A stretch of DNA of 64,000 nucleotides from Frigoriglobus tundricola. GTDB lineage: Bacteria; Planctomycetota; Planctomycetia; Gemmatales; Gemmataceae. Below the pieces are notes generated by a model that did no database searches, was not told where the DNA came from, and saw only the letters and a program-made list of their open reading frames with translations. This document shows, one piece after another, positions 34,424 to 44,123 of the stretch. How positions within the stretch are numbered: the first letter of the stretch is position 1; the number at the start of each line of letters is the position of its first letter. A program made the translations under genes and the position numbers. The stretch covers positions 5,394,001-5,458,000 of the forward strand of contig NZ_CP053452.2 in assembly GCF_013128195.2 (NCBI RefSeq), given 5' to 3'.

Positions 34424-36790
34424 CTACCCCACAGTCACGTGCGGTTCGGACCGCACGACCCCGCGCGGGCGCCACCGGGCGCCGAGCAACAGGAACGCGG
34501 GCACCAGCACCGGTCGGACAATGAGCGTATCGAGCAGCACCCCGCAGGAGAGTGCGAACCCCATTTGCCACAATTCCGAAAGCGAGCCGGTCAACAGCGT
34601 GGTGAAGGTGCCGGCCATGACGAGGCCGCACGTCGTGATGACGCCGCCGGTCTTCTCCAGCGCCACGGTCGCCGCGCCGGCCGCACCGTGCCGCTCCTCT
34701 TCTTCGCGCACGCGCGTCAGGAGGAAAATGTTGTAGTCCTCCCCGACCGCCACCAGGATCGTGAACAGGAACAGCGGCACCTTCCAGTCCGGTCCGGGGA
34801 ACGGCCGCGGACCGATCGCTTCGAACACCAGGTGCGTCAGCCCCAGCGTGGTGAAGTAACTGAACACGACCGTGAGGATCAGGTACGCCGACAGTCCCGG
34901 GCGGCGCAGTAGCACGAGCAGCACCACGAACACGGCGGCCACCACGAGGGCGTCAATGCGGCGGCGGTCGCGGTCGGTCACGGCTTGTAAGTCGCGCAGC
35001 CCCGCGGCCGGACCGGCCATGCGCACCTCGGTGCCGGTGCGCAGCGTGGCCGGGAGTTCCGCCTGCAAAGCGCTCTCCAGTTTGTCCAGCGCCAGCACAC
35101 CGGGGCCGCTGAACGGGTCGGCCGTCGGCACCAGATCGACGCGGGTGACGTGCCCGCCCGAACCGACGTAATACTGCACGGCCTGGTCGTGAACGACACC
35201 GGCCCCGACCGAACCGATCCGCGCCAGGGCCGCCCGCCCCTCGGGACCGGTGCCCAGCGGCTCGGTCACGCCGCGCACGTCCGCGAGGCCCAGTTCGCCG
35301 GCCCGGGCCCGGAGGCCGTCGATCAGCGCTCCCACCGCCGCGGTTCCGGCCGGTGTGCGGAAGTCGATCCCGTCGTTCCGCAGCACCGCGGTGACGGGTG
35401 CGGTCGTGCCCGCGGGAAAGTGTTCGCGCAGCACGCGGATCCCTTCCGCACTCGGGGCCCCGATCGGCACGTTGCGGGTGAGGTCGTAACTGACCGCGTC
35501 GGCCCGCGCGGCCCCCAAGAGCGCGAACGGCAGCATGAGCGCGACGGCCGCGCCGCCGATCGTCCCCGGTCGGCGTGCGAGCACGCGGCCGACGTGCCCC
35601 CAGAAGCGCTCCCCCGGGCTCGCACACTGCGGGGCCCGAACGTGCCGCGGCCACAGGGCGAACCGCCCGGTCAGGCACAGGAGCGCCGGGGCCAGAGTGA
35701 GGGCGGCGGAGAGCACGACGGCCAGGCTGAACGCGATCCCGAGCCCGGCCTGGCGGATCTTGCCGAACTCGGCGGTCCCCATCATCGCCACCCCGATCGC
35801 GACCGTCGCCGCGCTGGCCGCGATCGCCGGGCCCACCTTCGCGACCGCGTCGCGCACGCCGCCGGCGGGGCCCGCCCCGGAGCCCCATTGTTCCTTGCTC
35901 CGGGCGATGAGGAACAGGCAGTAATCGACGCCCGCACCGTAGCCCACAACGGTCACGTAGAGCCGCGTGCCCTGGTTCAGTCCCAGATCGGCCCGTTCGG
36001 ACGCCAGTCCCAAGAGCCGCAGCGCGACCTCGATCGCCACCGACACCGAGAGCAGGGGGATGACGGCCAAGAGCGGCGCGCGGTAAACGATCAGGAGCAG
36101 CCCCACCACGACCGCGACCGTCCACCGCAGGACCGTGCCGGCGCTCTGCGCTTCCGCCCGCCCGGTGTCCCGGCCGAGAACGGCGCTGCCGGTCAGCGCC
36201 ACGTCCAGCCCGGTCGGAACGGCCCCGCGCACGCGGAGGTCGTTGAGCAACTGTTCGACGGCGGCGACCGTGGGCCAGTTCCGCGCGTCGAGGAAGTCGG
36301 CCTTCAACTCGACGGCGACCAGCTCGGCGCGCTGGTCCGGACTTTTCAGAAGCGCACCGGTCGGGCCGTCGTCGGGCGCGCGGACGCGGACCACGGGCGG
36401 ATTCGGTCCGCTCGTCCCGCCCGGCACGAGCGCGTGCCGCAGTTCGGGCGCGAGCGTCCCGCTTACGAACGCCCGGTCCTCGGGGCGGAGTTCCTGACCG
36501 TCGGCACGAGTGACGACCAGAACGATGCCGCTCCCGGCCCGTTGGCCCGGGAACGCTTCGTCGAAAGTGGCCGTGGCCCGATTGGAGGGAGCGTCGGCGG
36601 GAAGGTAAATGAACTGCCCGGTCTTGCCGACCTGCTCCCAGGCCGGCGCGCCGAACCAGAGAGCAACGAACAGCACGGCCCACAGAAGCAGGAAAGCCGG
36701 CCACGCCTGTTCGACGAGCCGGCCGAGAAGTCGGAACACGGGCGCCCTCCGTGCAGTGAGTTGATCGGTAGTCGGGTGGGCTTGTGGCAA
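34424..36790 (-). CDS. MMPL family RND-type membrane transporter
   Basis: A 788-residue MMPL protein with about 11-12 membrane helices and two large outer loops: helix 1 at about 28-48 (AWPAFLLLWAVLFVALWFG), first loop to about 215, a helix bundle with GYGAGVDYCLFLIARSKEQ and KVGPAIAASAATVAIGVAMM (the family GxGxDY hallmark), second loop about 420-600, and a second bundle with TILVAVGEDYNIFLLTRVRE. MMPL proteins export lipids or other hydrophobic molecules using the proton gradient. Start MPQAHPTTDQLTARRAPVFR at 36790, directly after a hairpin that separates it from the small membrane-protein gene upstream. Confidence 0.92.
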   Translation of the reverse strand: MPQAHPTTDQLTARRAPVFRLLGRLVEQAWPAFLLLWAVLFVALWFGAPAWEQVGKTGQFIYLPADAPSNRATATFDEAFPGQRAGSGIVLVVTRADGQELRPEDRAFVSGTLAPELRHALVPGGTSGPNPPVVRVRAPDDGPTGALLKSPDQRAELVAVELKADFLDARNWPTVAAVEQLLNDLRVRGAVPTGLDVALTGSAVLGRDTGRAEAQSAGTVLRWTVAVVVGLLLIVYRAPLLAVIPLLSVSVAIEVALRLLGLASERADLGLNQGTRLYVTVVGYGAGVDYCLFLIARSKEQWGSGAGPAGGVRDAVAKVGPAIAASAATVAIGVAMMGTAEFGKIRQAGLGIAFSLAVVLSAALTLAPALLCLTGRFALWPRHVRAPQCASPGERFWGHVGRVLARRPGTIGGAAVALMLPFALLGAARADAVSYDLTRNVPIGAPSAEGIRVLREHFPAGTTAPVTAVLRNDGIDFRTPAGTAAVGALIDGLRARAGELGLADVRGVTEPLGTGPEGRAALARIGSVGAGVVHDQAVQYYVGSGGHVTRVDLVPTADPFSGPGVLALDKLESALQAELPATLRTGTEVRMAGPAAGLRDLQAVTDRDRRRIDALVVAAVFVVLLVLLRRPGLSAYLILTVVFSYFTTLGLTHLVFEAIGPRPFPGPDWKVPLFLFTILVAVGEDYNIFLLTRVREEEERHGAAGAATVALEKTGGVITTCGLVMAGTFTTLLTGSLSELWQMGFALSCGVLLDTLIVRPVLVPAFLLLGARWRPRGVVRSEPHVTVG

Positions 36791-36798
36791 TAGTGCGG

Positions 36799-36868
36799 CG
36801 ATCGTGCGCGTGGTTCTTCGGGGGCCGGACCGGTGGGCCCGGGTCCCGAAGAACCACGCGCACGATCG
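36799..36868. terminator. long inverted repeat between two leftward genes
   Basis: Perfect 24-base arms beginning CGATCGTGCGCGTGGTTCTT (36799-36822, complement 36845-36868) with a 22-base GC-rich loop. It sits 15 bases past the stop of the small membrane-protein gene and 8 bases before the MMPL start, so it probably terminates the former. Confidence 0.7.
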
Positions 36869-36883
36869 AATGCGAGGAGCCGC

Positions 36884-37363
36884 TCACCCGTTCGCCGGAG
36901 GCGTGTACGGCGTCGTCATTGCGGCCAGCCGGTTGGGGGCGGTGTTGAACCAGAAGAGGATCGCTACAGCCCAACAGCCGGCAAACCCGATCTCAACCCC
37001 GGCATCGACCAGGACGAGCGGCGGTAGAACACCCGTGGCGAGACACACGGTATCCAGTACAGCGATAACGAGGGCCACACCCATCGCCAGGCTGCCCCCG
37101 ATGAACGGCCCCTCCTTCTTCCGTCCGGACGCGATCAGGGCCGCTCCGAACCCCGCGACGAGCAGGCCGACGGCGCGGACCGCCCACATTCGAGACAGGT
37201 CGTAGTGCGGCAACGTCACCGACTGGAACATCGAGATCAGGAGGGCCACCCACAGCCCCCCGATAACGTAATAGAGCCCTTGAATGGTCTGAATGGCTTG
37301 ACCACCCGTACTGTGAGCAATCGGGTGCTTCTCAGGCGGGGTGTTCGGGTGTGCTGCGGACAC
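36884..37363 (-). CDS. small four-span membrane protein, unknown
   Basis: A 159-residue membrane protein I cannot place in a family. Four hydrophobic helices: about 30-47 (YYVIGGLWVALLISMF), 60-80 (WAVRAVGLLVAGFGAALIA), 88-115 (GGSLAMGVALVIAVLDTVCL ATG) and 120-142 (GFAGCWAVAILFWF). Polar N and C termini probably face the cytoplasm. Start MSAAHPNTPPEKHPIAHSTG. It ends in a long inverted repeat. Confidence 0.7.
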   Translation of the reverse strand: MSAAHPNTPPEKHPIAHSTGGQAIQTIQGLYYVIGGLWVALLISMFQSVTLPHYDLSRMWAVRAVGLLVAGFGAALIASGRKKEGPFIGGSLAMGVALVIAVLDTVCLATGVLPPLVLVDAGVEIGFAGCWAVAILFWFNTAPNRLAAMTTPYTPPANG

Positions 37364-37541
37364 GGGTGCCTCCTCGTACCGGACCGGCGACGGGTTTTAA
37401 AAAAGCAAACCAGGTGCCGGTTCATCCGCGGCTCGGCCGGCATCCAACGAAATGTGCTCCGGCTGATGTGAGGGCCGTTTGTGGAACCATCCCCGGCACC
37501 CCGGTAGCGCGGGGCGTTCTCGTCGGGTGTTTGATACCCCG

Positions 37542-37686
37542 TCGTGTGTATTGCTGACGCTGGGACCGCGGGCGTCCCGCCCGCTGCGTTGCGGATCATA
37601 TCGCGATACGAGGCCCGCCCGCGTGATTTCGCGGGCGTAGCAAGCGGGCGGGACGCCCGCGGTCCCAGCGTCAGCAATACACACGA
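37542..37686. repeat. MITE-like palindromic element, copy 1
   Basis: A 145-bp element with long inverted arms: TCGTGTGTATTGCTGACGC at the left and its complement at the right, each continuing into TGGGACCGCGGGCG and its complement. The inner part contains CGTATCGCGATATGATCCGC when read on the minus strand. A second copy in opposite orientation lies at 53382-53509. Confidence 0.85.
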
Positions 37687-37730
37687 TCCCATATAAGAGC
37701 ATGACATCGGGACCCCGGCCCCTCGGGACC

Positions 37731-37900
37731 GTAGTCATCACGCTCCGCGTGATGTCCCCAAGCCGATGCGGTTCGGGCGGGAGCGGCGCCCTTCCGACCT
37801 GAGCGGGCATCACGCGGGGCGTGATGACTACGATGGGAGTCTCAGACGGGAGCGACAAAGTTTCGCTCTCCGCGGACATCACGCGGATCATGATGACGCC
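37731..37900. repeat. three short palindromic repeats (CATCACGC / GCGTGATG)
   Basis: Three related 26-27-base units at 37731-37756, 37805-37831 and 37874-37900. Each has a CATCACGC arm facing a GCGTGATG-like arm (the third is degenerate, ATCATGATG) with 3-4 central bases. The first two are in opposite orientation (GTAGTCATCACG versus CGTGATGACTAC). Spacing is about 70 bases, too few and too irregular for a CRISPR array. Confidence 0.7.
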
Positions 37901-38127
37901 GATGAAAGCCCCCACACCCGCTTTTCCCGCCACCACTTCTAACGCAATCTGTGAACCCAACTGACCGCAATGTGACCGCGGCTACCCGGAATGAGCGCGC
38001 GGCAATTAGGAGACGGGCAGCAGAGAGGGAAGGGGGCTCGATATAGGATCACGTGACGTGCAATACAGCCGATCCCGCCTGGCCGATCTGTGCCAAGGTC
38101 CGCCACTCGATTTCGCTCGCGCGTGAT

Positions 38128-38727
38128 CTATACGGATTTCCGCATCGCGGCCCGCACGGCGTCGGCCCCTTCGGTCCGGAGACGCGCCAACCAGTGCCAG
38201 TCAGCGAACGCGTCCAGCAGCTCGCGGCGGCGGGTCTCGTCGGGCACCGTCGCGAGTACCTCGGCGCGCAGTTCCGCCAGTAACCGCACCCACTCCGCGA
38301 ACGTCGCGTCGAACTCCGCTTCGAGCTTTTCTCGAACGCGGCGGGCCAGCGCCGGCGCCGCCCCGCCGGTGCTCACGGAGAGCGTGAAGTCGCCCCGGCG
38401 CACGACCGCCGGGAGCGTGAAGTCGCCGTCGGACGGAGCCGTCGCCGCGTTCACCCACACGCCCCGTGCGCGCCCGTCGCCGACGACCCGGGCGTTGACT
38501 TCGGGGGGCGCACACGCGAACGCGAGCGCGGCGCCGTCGAGGTGAGGGGCCCGATAAGGTTCACAGACGTGACGGACCCCCGACGGGAGCCCCGAGAGGG
38601 ACCGCGGGTCGATGACGCGGGCGACCGCGCCGCATTCGAGCACCGCGGCCAGTTTCCGCATCCCGACCGGGCCGCCGCCGACGACGGCGACGAGCTTACC
38701 GGCCAGGTTCAGCATCACGGGGAACAC
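38128..38727 (-). CDS. precorrin-2 dehydrogenase / sirohydrochlorin ferrochelatase-like
   Basis: A 199-residue protein of the CysG N-terminal/Met8 type: MFPVMLNLAGKLVAVVGGGP VGMRK carries the NAD-binding GGGPVG at 17-22, then ARVIDP, WVNAATAPSDGDFTLPAVVR with the family N-(A/D)-(D) region, and GDFTLSVSTGGAAPALARRV with the TGG-SP-like loop. It oxidises precorrin-2 to sirohydrochlorin and may insert iron for sirohaem, cofactor of sulfite and nitrite reductases. The family aspartate of the C(N)V-D-P-stretch reads NAATAPSDGD here. Four bases separate it from the sigma-54 activator upstream, so the two are one operon. Confidence 0.88.
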   Translation of the reverse strand: MFPVMLNLAGKLVAVVGGGPVGMRKLAAVLECGAVARVIDPRSLSGLPSGVRHVCEPYRAPHLDGAALAFACAPPEVNARVVGDGRARGVWVNAATAPSDGDFTLPAVVRRGDFTLSVSTGGAAPALARRVREKLEAEFDATFAEWVRLLAELRAEVLATVPDETRRRELLDAFADWHWLARLRTEGADAVRAAMRKSV

Positions 38728-38730
38728 GGC

Positions 38731-39885
<1,155 letters not shown>

Positions 39886-39952
39886 GAAATAAAGATATGT
39901 TCTCCTGCGCACACTTGCAACATGAATCGCCCGGAAAATGGGCATGGATGAT

Positions 39953-40579
39953 TCAGGGCAAGAGATTACCGACAAGAACGCCCGCGTTCGGCGCCGCGAG
40001 TAACGAAACGTGATCTGTCGGGCCGAGCGTGAGGTGCGTCTTGTAAGCAGTTGCTCCCAATCCCTGCGGGAGTGGTTGCGGGTCGCGGAAGACAATCAAC
40101 TGCCGGTGCTCGAGGTCGAGTACCCAGTATTCGGGCACGCCGGCCGTCGCGTACAGTTCGGCTTTGGTCGTTGTGTCGATGGCGAGCGTTGTGTGGGCGA
40201 TTTCGACGATCAAGATGGCGCGGGTTGGCGTCGCGGTCGCGTAATCGCGCATCCCGCCGGGCACGACGGCGAGATCCGGACCGGGGTCATTGTCGGTGCC
40301 GATGTCGGAGCCCATTTGGTTGCGAACGGAGTGCCCGGCTGGGCATACCGAACGAAGAAATTCTTAAGTTGCGCCGAGCGCGAAGTCGTGCGGGGCGCTG
40401 GGCATCCCCATGACGTACAACTCCCCGTAAATGAGCATGGTCTTCTTGTCGTTGAACAGCCCCGTATGGGACAGTTCGCGGTACTCGCGGATTGTGAAGC
40501 TGTGCGGCTTCGGTCCCCTCGCGTGTGGCGGCGGGGTACTCGTGGGCAACGGGGTCGGGGGCATCGTGATCGCGGACAT
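39953..40579 (-). pseudogene. Uma2 family gene with an in-frame stop codon
   Basis: Read from 40579 (MSAITMPPTPLPTSTPPPHA) the frame gives a Uma2 N terminus, then TAA at 40366-40364 right after HDFALGAT, then the same frame continues EFLRSVCPAGHSVRNQ ... GPDLAVVPGGMRDYAT, AILIVEIAHTTLAIDTTTKA, YWVLDLEHRQLIVFRDP to the normal end. The stop therefore replaces one codon (probably GAA or CAA) of an otherwise complete gene of about 208 residues. Either a recent nonsense mutation or a base-call error; the downstream half could restart at 40315 (MGSDIG). Confidence 0.8.
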
Positions 40580-40606
40580 GATTGCACCTCCACGCACAGC
40601 GTACCG

Positions 40607-41446
40607 TCACACGGCGCCGAGAACGAGGTCAACCACCCAGCACCCGCGCACGTGATTCGCGGAGGCGTCGCGGCAGTGATTGAGCACGTCGGCGCCGTCG
40701 CACCCGGCATCCTGGAGGGCGTCCGCAAGAATCGGCATCGCGCCGAACTCGCGCGATTCGTACATCTGCCGCGCGAGTGCTAGCGCGGTGTCGGTGCGCC
40801 ACGCGGGGGCGAACGGCACCGGCCGGAACGGGCTCCCGAAGATGTCGTTGAGGTGCGCGGCTTGGTACTCGACTTCTTGCTGGTGAATCTTCCGATTGGT
40901 CGCGCTGCCCCGGAGCAGCCGGTCCCACACGCGACCGACCGTTCCGCGTGTGCCGACCGGGTGCTGTCGCGCGTCGTCTTCCGCCAACCACCGCGTCATC
41001 CGACAACTGTCCGCGATACGGTGAATGGCCCTCATGTCCTCGAACGTGTCGGAGATCGCGCTCCCGTCTCCGGCGCGCAGTAGCGTTTCGGCGTCTGTGG
41101 CGATGACAAGGGCGAGGGCACACGTGAAGAGATCGTCGGTGAGCGTCGCCGTACACCACGGGCGCCCGACGGGGTGCGGGCCGATGTACCCGCCACTCGA
41201 CTCGACGAGGCGGCGGAACGCCGCGAGCCGCTCGGCATCGCTCGCCCGCCCCTCCGCGAACCGCTCCGCGACGGTCAGCGCCTCTCGACCTTCGGACGGT
41301 AACGAACCCCAGCACCGCCGGCAGCAGTAGCAACCGAACAGGCGCAGCTTGCGCTGACTCACGGGCGGGCACAGGCGATCCACCTTGTCTGCCGGATCGG
41401 GCAACGCGGCCCACTGCGCGGCGGTCAACAGGGCGGTTTGTGGCAT
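40607..41446 (-). CDS. Cys-rich Gemmata-family protein, unknown function
   Basis: A 279-residue protein of a paralogous family I associate with Gemmata genomes. Pattern: an N-terminal WAALPDPADKV, then RKLRLFGCYCCRRCW (Cys cluster near 34-44), EALTVAERFAEGRASDAERL, and a conserved C terminus FRPVPFAPAWRTDTALALAR, MPILADALQDAGCDGADVLN HCRD, HVRGCWVVDLVLG. No signal peptide or membrane span. The ATG at 41446 overlaps the stop codon of an upstream paralogue (TGATG), so the two were once a translationally coupled pair; the upstream copy is now broken by IS66. Confidence 0.75.
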   Translation of the reverse strand: MPQTALLTAAQWAALPDPADKVDRLCPPVSQRKLRLFGCYCCRRCWGSLPSEGREALTVAERFAEGRASDAERLAAFRRLVESSGGYIGPHPVGRPWCTATLTDDLFTCALALVIATDAETLLRAGDGSAISDTFEDMRAIHRIADSCRMTRWLAEDDARQHPVGTRGTVGRVWDRLLRGSATNRKIHQQEVEYQAAHLNDIFGSPFRPVPFAPAWRTDTALALARQMYESREFGAMPILADALQDAGCDGADVLNHCRDASANHVRGCWVVDLVLGAV

Positions 41447-41554
41447 CACAGCTTCCCGAGAACGAGATCGACGGCCCAGCACCCGCGGACGTGCGCGAGT
41501 TGCGGGTCCCGGCAATGGTTGAGCACGTCGGCGCGGTCGCACCCGGCGTCTTGG
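41446..41554 (-). pseudogene. 3' part of a Cys-rich family gene, cut off by IS66
   Basis: Minus-strand reading gives DAGCDRADVLNHCRDPQLAH followed by VRGCWAVDLVLGKL and TGA at 41448-41446. This is the C-terminal end of a paralogue of the gene at 40607-41446. The reading frame is interrupted at the target duplication 41547-41554; the rest of the gene continues beyond the element at 43988. Confidence 0.85.
41547..41554. repeat. IS66 target-site duplication, left copy
   Basis: CGTCTTGG, repeated exactly at 43988-43995 on the other side of the element. Eight bases is the standard duplication length for the IS66 family. Confidence 0.9.
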
Positions 41555-41630
41555 GTACACGACCGGCGAACGGCGTCATTGACAGGTAAGGTAAGTTCGA
41601 TGGCATCCGTTTTCCCTGGAGGATGCCGCT

Positions 41631-41978
41631 GTGCCTGCTGTCCCTGCTGCCTCTCGCCGTGACCCGGCCGCCACCCGTCGCCGGTGGGCCGAACGACTCG
41701 AACGGTTCCGCCGGTCGGGGCAGACGATCGCTCAGTTCTGTGCCGCCGAGGGCGTCTCACCGCCGTCCTTTTATGTGTGGCGGCGAACCCTCGCGGACCA
41801 CGCCCCATCACCCGTACCGGTCACTCCGACGCTCGTCCCCATCCGCCTGACCCCGTCGCCCGCCGGACCGCCGATCGAGGTGGTGTTCCCGTCGGGAACC
41901 GTCCTGCGGTTCCCGGTCGATGCCCGACCGGAGGTCATCGCCGCCCTCGTGCATGCGGTGGAGGGGCGCCCGTGCTGA
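41631..41978 (+). CDS. tnpA: IS66 accessory protein TnpA
   Basis: A 115-residue IS66 OrfA protein. The N-terminal half has a helix-turn-helix-like pattern (ATRRRWAERLERFRRSGQTI AQFCAAEGVSPPSFYVWRR), matching the usual TnpA start region, and the C terminus ends IEVVFPSGTVLRFPVDARPE. GTG start at 41631 with TGGAGG about 8 bases upstream. Its stop overlaps the tnpB start (GTGCTGA). Needed with TnpB for transposition in studied IS66 elements. Confidence 0.92.
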   Translation: MPAVPAASRRDPAATRRRWAERLERFRRSGQTIAQFCAAEGVSPPSFYVWRRTLADHAPSPVPVTPTLVPIRLTPSPAGPPIEVVFPSGTVLRFPVDARPEVIAALVHAVEGRPC

Positions 41979-42349
41979 GCATTCCACCCACCACCCAGCT
42001 CTGGTACGGCGGGGCCGTCGATCTGCGCCTCGGGTTCGACGGCCTGTACCGCCACGTCCAATCCACGCTTCAGGCCGATCCCTTGAGCGGGCATCTGTTC
42101 ATTTTCACCAATCGCTCGGCCAACCGGCTCAAGGCCCTGTACTGGACCCGCCACGGGCTCTGCTTGTGGTGCCAGCGACTCGAGCGCGGGCGGTACCACT
42201 TCCCCACCCCGACCGACCGCAAACTCGAACTCACCGCCACCGAGTTCGCCATGATCCTCGACGGCATCGACTACTCGTCGGCCAAACGTTTCACCCGTTA
42301 TTGTCGCCCGAAAGCGTCCGAATCCGACTTGCGCACCCGCACGTCCTGA
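41972..42349 (+). CDS. tnpB: IS66 accessory protein TnpB (Orf2)
   Basis: A 125-residue protein with the strongly conserved IS66 Orf2 layout: VDLRLGFDGLYRHVQSTLQA, LFIFTNRSANRLKALYWTRH GLCLW, RLERGRYHFP and the C-terminal MILDGIDYSSAKRFTRY. Its GTG start at 41972 overlaps the end of tnpA by seven bases, a coupling typical of the family. Exact biochemical role unresolved. Confidence 0.93.
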   Translation: MLSIPPTTQLWYGGAVDLRLGFDGLYRHVQSTLQADPLSGHLFIFTNRSANRLKALYWTRHGLCLWCQRLERGRYHFPTPTDRKLELTATEFAMILDGIDYSSAKRFTRYCRPKASESDLRTRTS

Positions 42350-42362
42350 CCCATCTTTCGGC

Positions 42363-43919
42363 ATGGACTCCGACGCCCCGCTGCCGACCGACGTGCTGAC
42401 CCTCCAAGGGATGGTGCGTGCCCTCCAGGCCGAAAACGCCGACCTCCGCACGCAGCTCCAACGCCAGGCCGAGCAGTTCCAACGGACCATCGACGACCTG
42501 CGTGCCGAGGTCGCGGCCTTGAAGGCGAAGTTGGACCGGGCCACGACGCACCGGTTCGGCCGGCGGTCCGAACGCACACCGAAGCCACCGAAGGTCCCCG
42601 GCGACGGACCCGCGAAGCGGCGCCACGACCACGGCCGTTCGCCACTCCCGGCGCACCTCGAACGCCGCGACACGGTCCTCGATCTGACCCCCGACGAGCG
42701 CCGCTGCTCGGGCTGTGGTGGCGACCGCGTGTGCATCGGCCAGACCCAGACCGAGCAACTCGATTGCGACCCGACCCCGTACTTCGTGCGGCGCACGATC
42801 CGCAAGACGTACGCGTGCCAACAGTGCCCCCCGACGGTCCGGGCCGAGGACCGGATCCGGACCGCCACGCCGAGTACCGTCGGACCGATCGACAAGGGAC
42901 TGTGTGGTCCGGGCTTGTTGGCCGAGGTTCTCGTCGGGAAGTTCCTCGACCACCTGCCGCTGCACCGCCAAGTCGCCCGGATCGGGCGCGCGGGGGTGAC
43001 GGTGTCCGAGAGTACCTTGGGCGATTGGGTGAAACAGTCCGCGGTGTTACTGACGTCGCTGTACCAGTTGATGCTCGAGCGGGTGCGCACGTGTCCGGTC
43101 CTCTGGTCCGATGACACCCGCTCGCGGTTCGCCCAGCCCGGTGAGCGAACGATGCCGCACGGCCACTTCTGGGTGGGGATCGGAGATCCGACGGCCCCGT
43201 ACACGGCGTTCCACTTCACGACCGGTTACGACGCCGCGAGCGGACCGGACCAGTTCTTAGGCGGCTTCCGGGGCCACGTGCATGCCGATTGCCTCGCACA
43301 GTACAACGGCCTGTTCGCCGCCGGAGCCAAGCACGTCGCCTGTTGGTCCCACGCGCGCCGCAAGTTCCTCGGCGCCGGGGACCCCGGGGCCAAGGCGGTC
43401 GAACGCATCAACCGGTTGTACCACATCGAGCACACGCTTCCGGCGCCGGACTCACCGGAGCACATCGTCGCCCGTCGCGCGACGCGGCAAGCAAGGGCGC
43501 TCCCGATCCTGAACGACCTGAAGGCGTGGCTCGACGCGGCACTCGGGACGGCGTTGCCCAAGTCGGCCCTGGGGGCCGCGATCCGGTACGTGGCGAATCA
43601 CTGGGCCGCGTTCGTCCGGTACACCGAGGACGGGCGACTCTCGATCGATAATAACCTGAGCGAGCGAACGCTCCGGCTGATCGCCGTGGGTCGGAGCAAT
43701 TGGAAGTTCGTGGGCAGTGCGAAGGCCGGTGCGCACGCCGCGGTTCACTTCTCGGTGGTGGGCACGTGTCGGCACTTGGGTCTCGATGCGACGGCATACC
43801 TGCGTGAGGTTCTTCCGGCCCTTCATGCGTTGGGCGAGAAGCCGACGGCGGACCAACTCGCACCTCTTCTGCCCGACGTGTGGGCGAAGCGTCAACAATC
43901 CCGACTCCTCGTCGCGTAA
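42363..43919 (+). CDS. tnpC: IS66 transposase TnpC
   Basis: A 518-residue DDE transposase of normal length. Order: N-terminal coiled coil/leucine zipper (about 12-62, LQGMVRALQAENADLRTQLQ), basic linker with FGRRSER, zinc-finger-like CSGCGGDRVC and CQQCPP, the catalytic core (VLWSDDTRSRF, HADCLAQYNGLF with the second aspartate, WSHARRKF) and the C-terminal SIDNNLSERTLRLIAVGRSN with the catalytic glutamate, followed by HLGLDATAYLREVLPAL. No frameshift or stop, so it is presumably active. Confidence 0.95.
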   Translation: MDSDAPLPTDVLTLQGMVRALQAENADLRTQLQRQAEQFQRTIDDLRAEVAALKAKLDRATTHRFGRRSERTPKPPKVPGDGPAKRRHDHGRSPLPAHLERRDTVLDLTPDERRCSGCGGDRVCIGQTQTEQLDCDPTPYFVRRTIRKTYACQQCPPTVRAEDRIRTATPSTVGPIDKGLCGPGLLAEVLVGKFLDHLPLHRQVARIGRAGVTVSESTLGDWVKQSAVLLTSLYQLMLERVRTCPVLWSDDTRSRFAQPGERTMPHGHFWVGIGDPTAPYTAFHFTTGYDAASGPDQFLGGFRGHVHADCLAQYNGLFAAGAKHVACWSHARRKFLGAGDPGAKAVERINRLYHIEHTLPAPDSPEHIVARRATRQARALPILNDLKAWLDAALGTALPKSALGAAIRYVANHWAAFVRYTEDGRLSIDNNLSERTLRLIAVGRSNWKFVGSAKAGAHAAVHFSVVGTCRHLGLDATAYLREVLPALHALGEKPTADQLAPLLPDVWAKRQQSRLLVA

Positions 43920-43987
43920 GCCCATCCCACACCGAACCCCGCCGATCCCGGCTGTCGCTCACCGACCGTCTTTGGCCGGGTGTGTAC

Positions 43988-43995
43988 CGTCTTGG
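43988..43995. repeat. IS66 target-site duplication, right copy
   Basis: CGTCTTGG, identical to 41547-41554. Confidence 0.9.
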
Positions 43996-44123
43996 AGCGC
44001 ATCCGCAAGGATCGGCATCGCGCTGAACTCGCGCGACTCGTACATCTGTCGCGCCAGTGACACCGCGGTGTCCGTGCGCCACGAAGGATAGAACGAAACG
44101 GGTCTGAAGGGATTTCCGAAGAT
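43996..44123 (-). pseudogene. middle part of the Cys-rich family gene beyond IS66
   Basis: Reads IFGNPFRPVSFYPSWRTDTA, VSLARQMYESREFSAMPILA, DALQD on the minus strand, about 80% identical to residues of the intact paralogue at 40607. Homology stops at 44123; the N-terminal 190 residues of the family are missing, so the gene was already truncated before or around the insertion. The adjoining frame up to 44247 (MCFVRAPSTRFGPIGVVKPA ... EYIAEGVLD) looks like a fragment of an unrelated gene joined here. Confidence 0.75.

Larger units (their letters stand above)
37364..38127. other. long gene-free stretch filled with repeats
   Basis: About 760 bases with no supportable gene. It holds a MITE-like palindrome (37542-37686) and three short palindromic units (37731-37900). 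The remainder, 37901-38127, shows only weak hairpins. Confidence 0.6.
41555..43987 (+). mobile_element. complete IS66-family insertion sequence (2433 bp)
   Basis: The element carries the three standard IS66 genes (tnpA, tnpB, tnpC), all open and in the usual order. Terminal inverted repeats are imperfect: GTACACGACCGGC at the left versus GTACACACCCGGC at the right (complement). An exact 8-bp target duplication CGTCTTGG flanks it. Joining the flanks at one copy of the duplication restores the reading frame LQDAGCDRADV of the host gene, which proves the boundaries. Confidence 0.95.
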
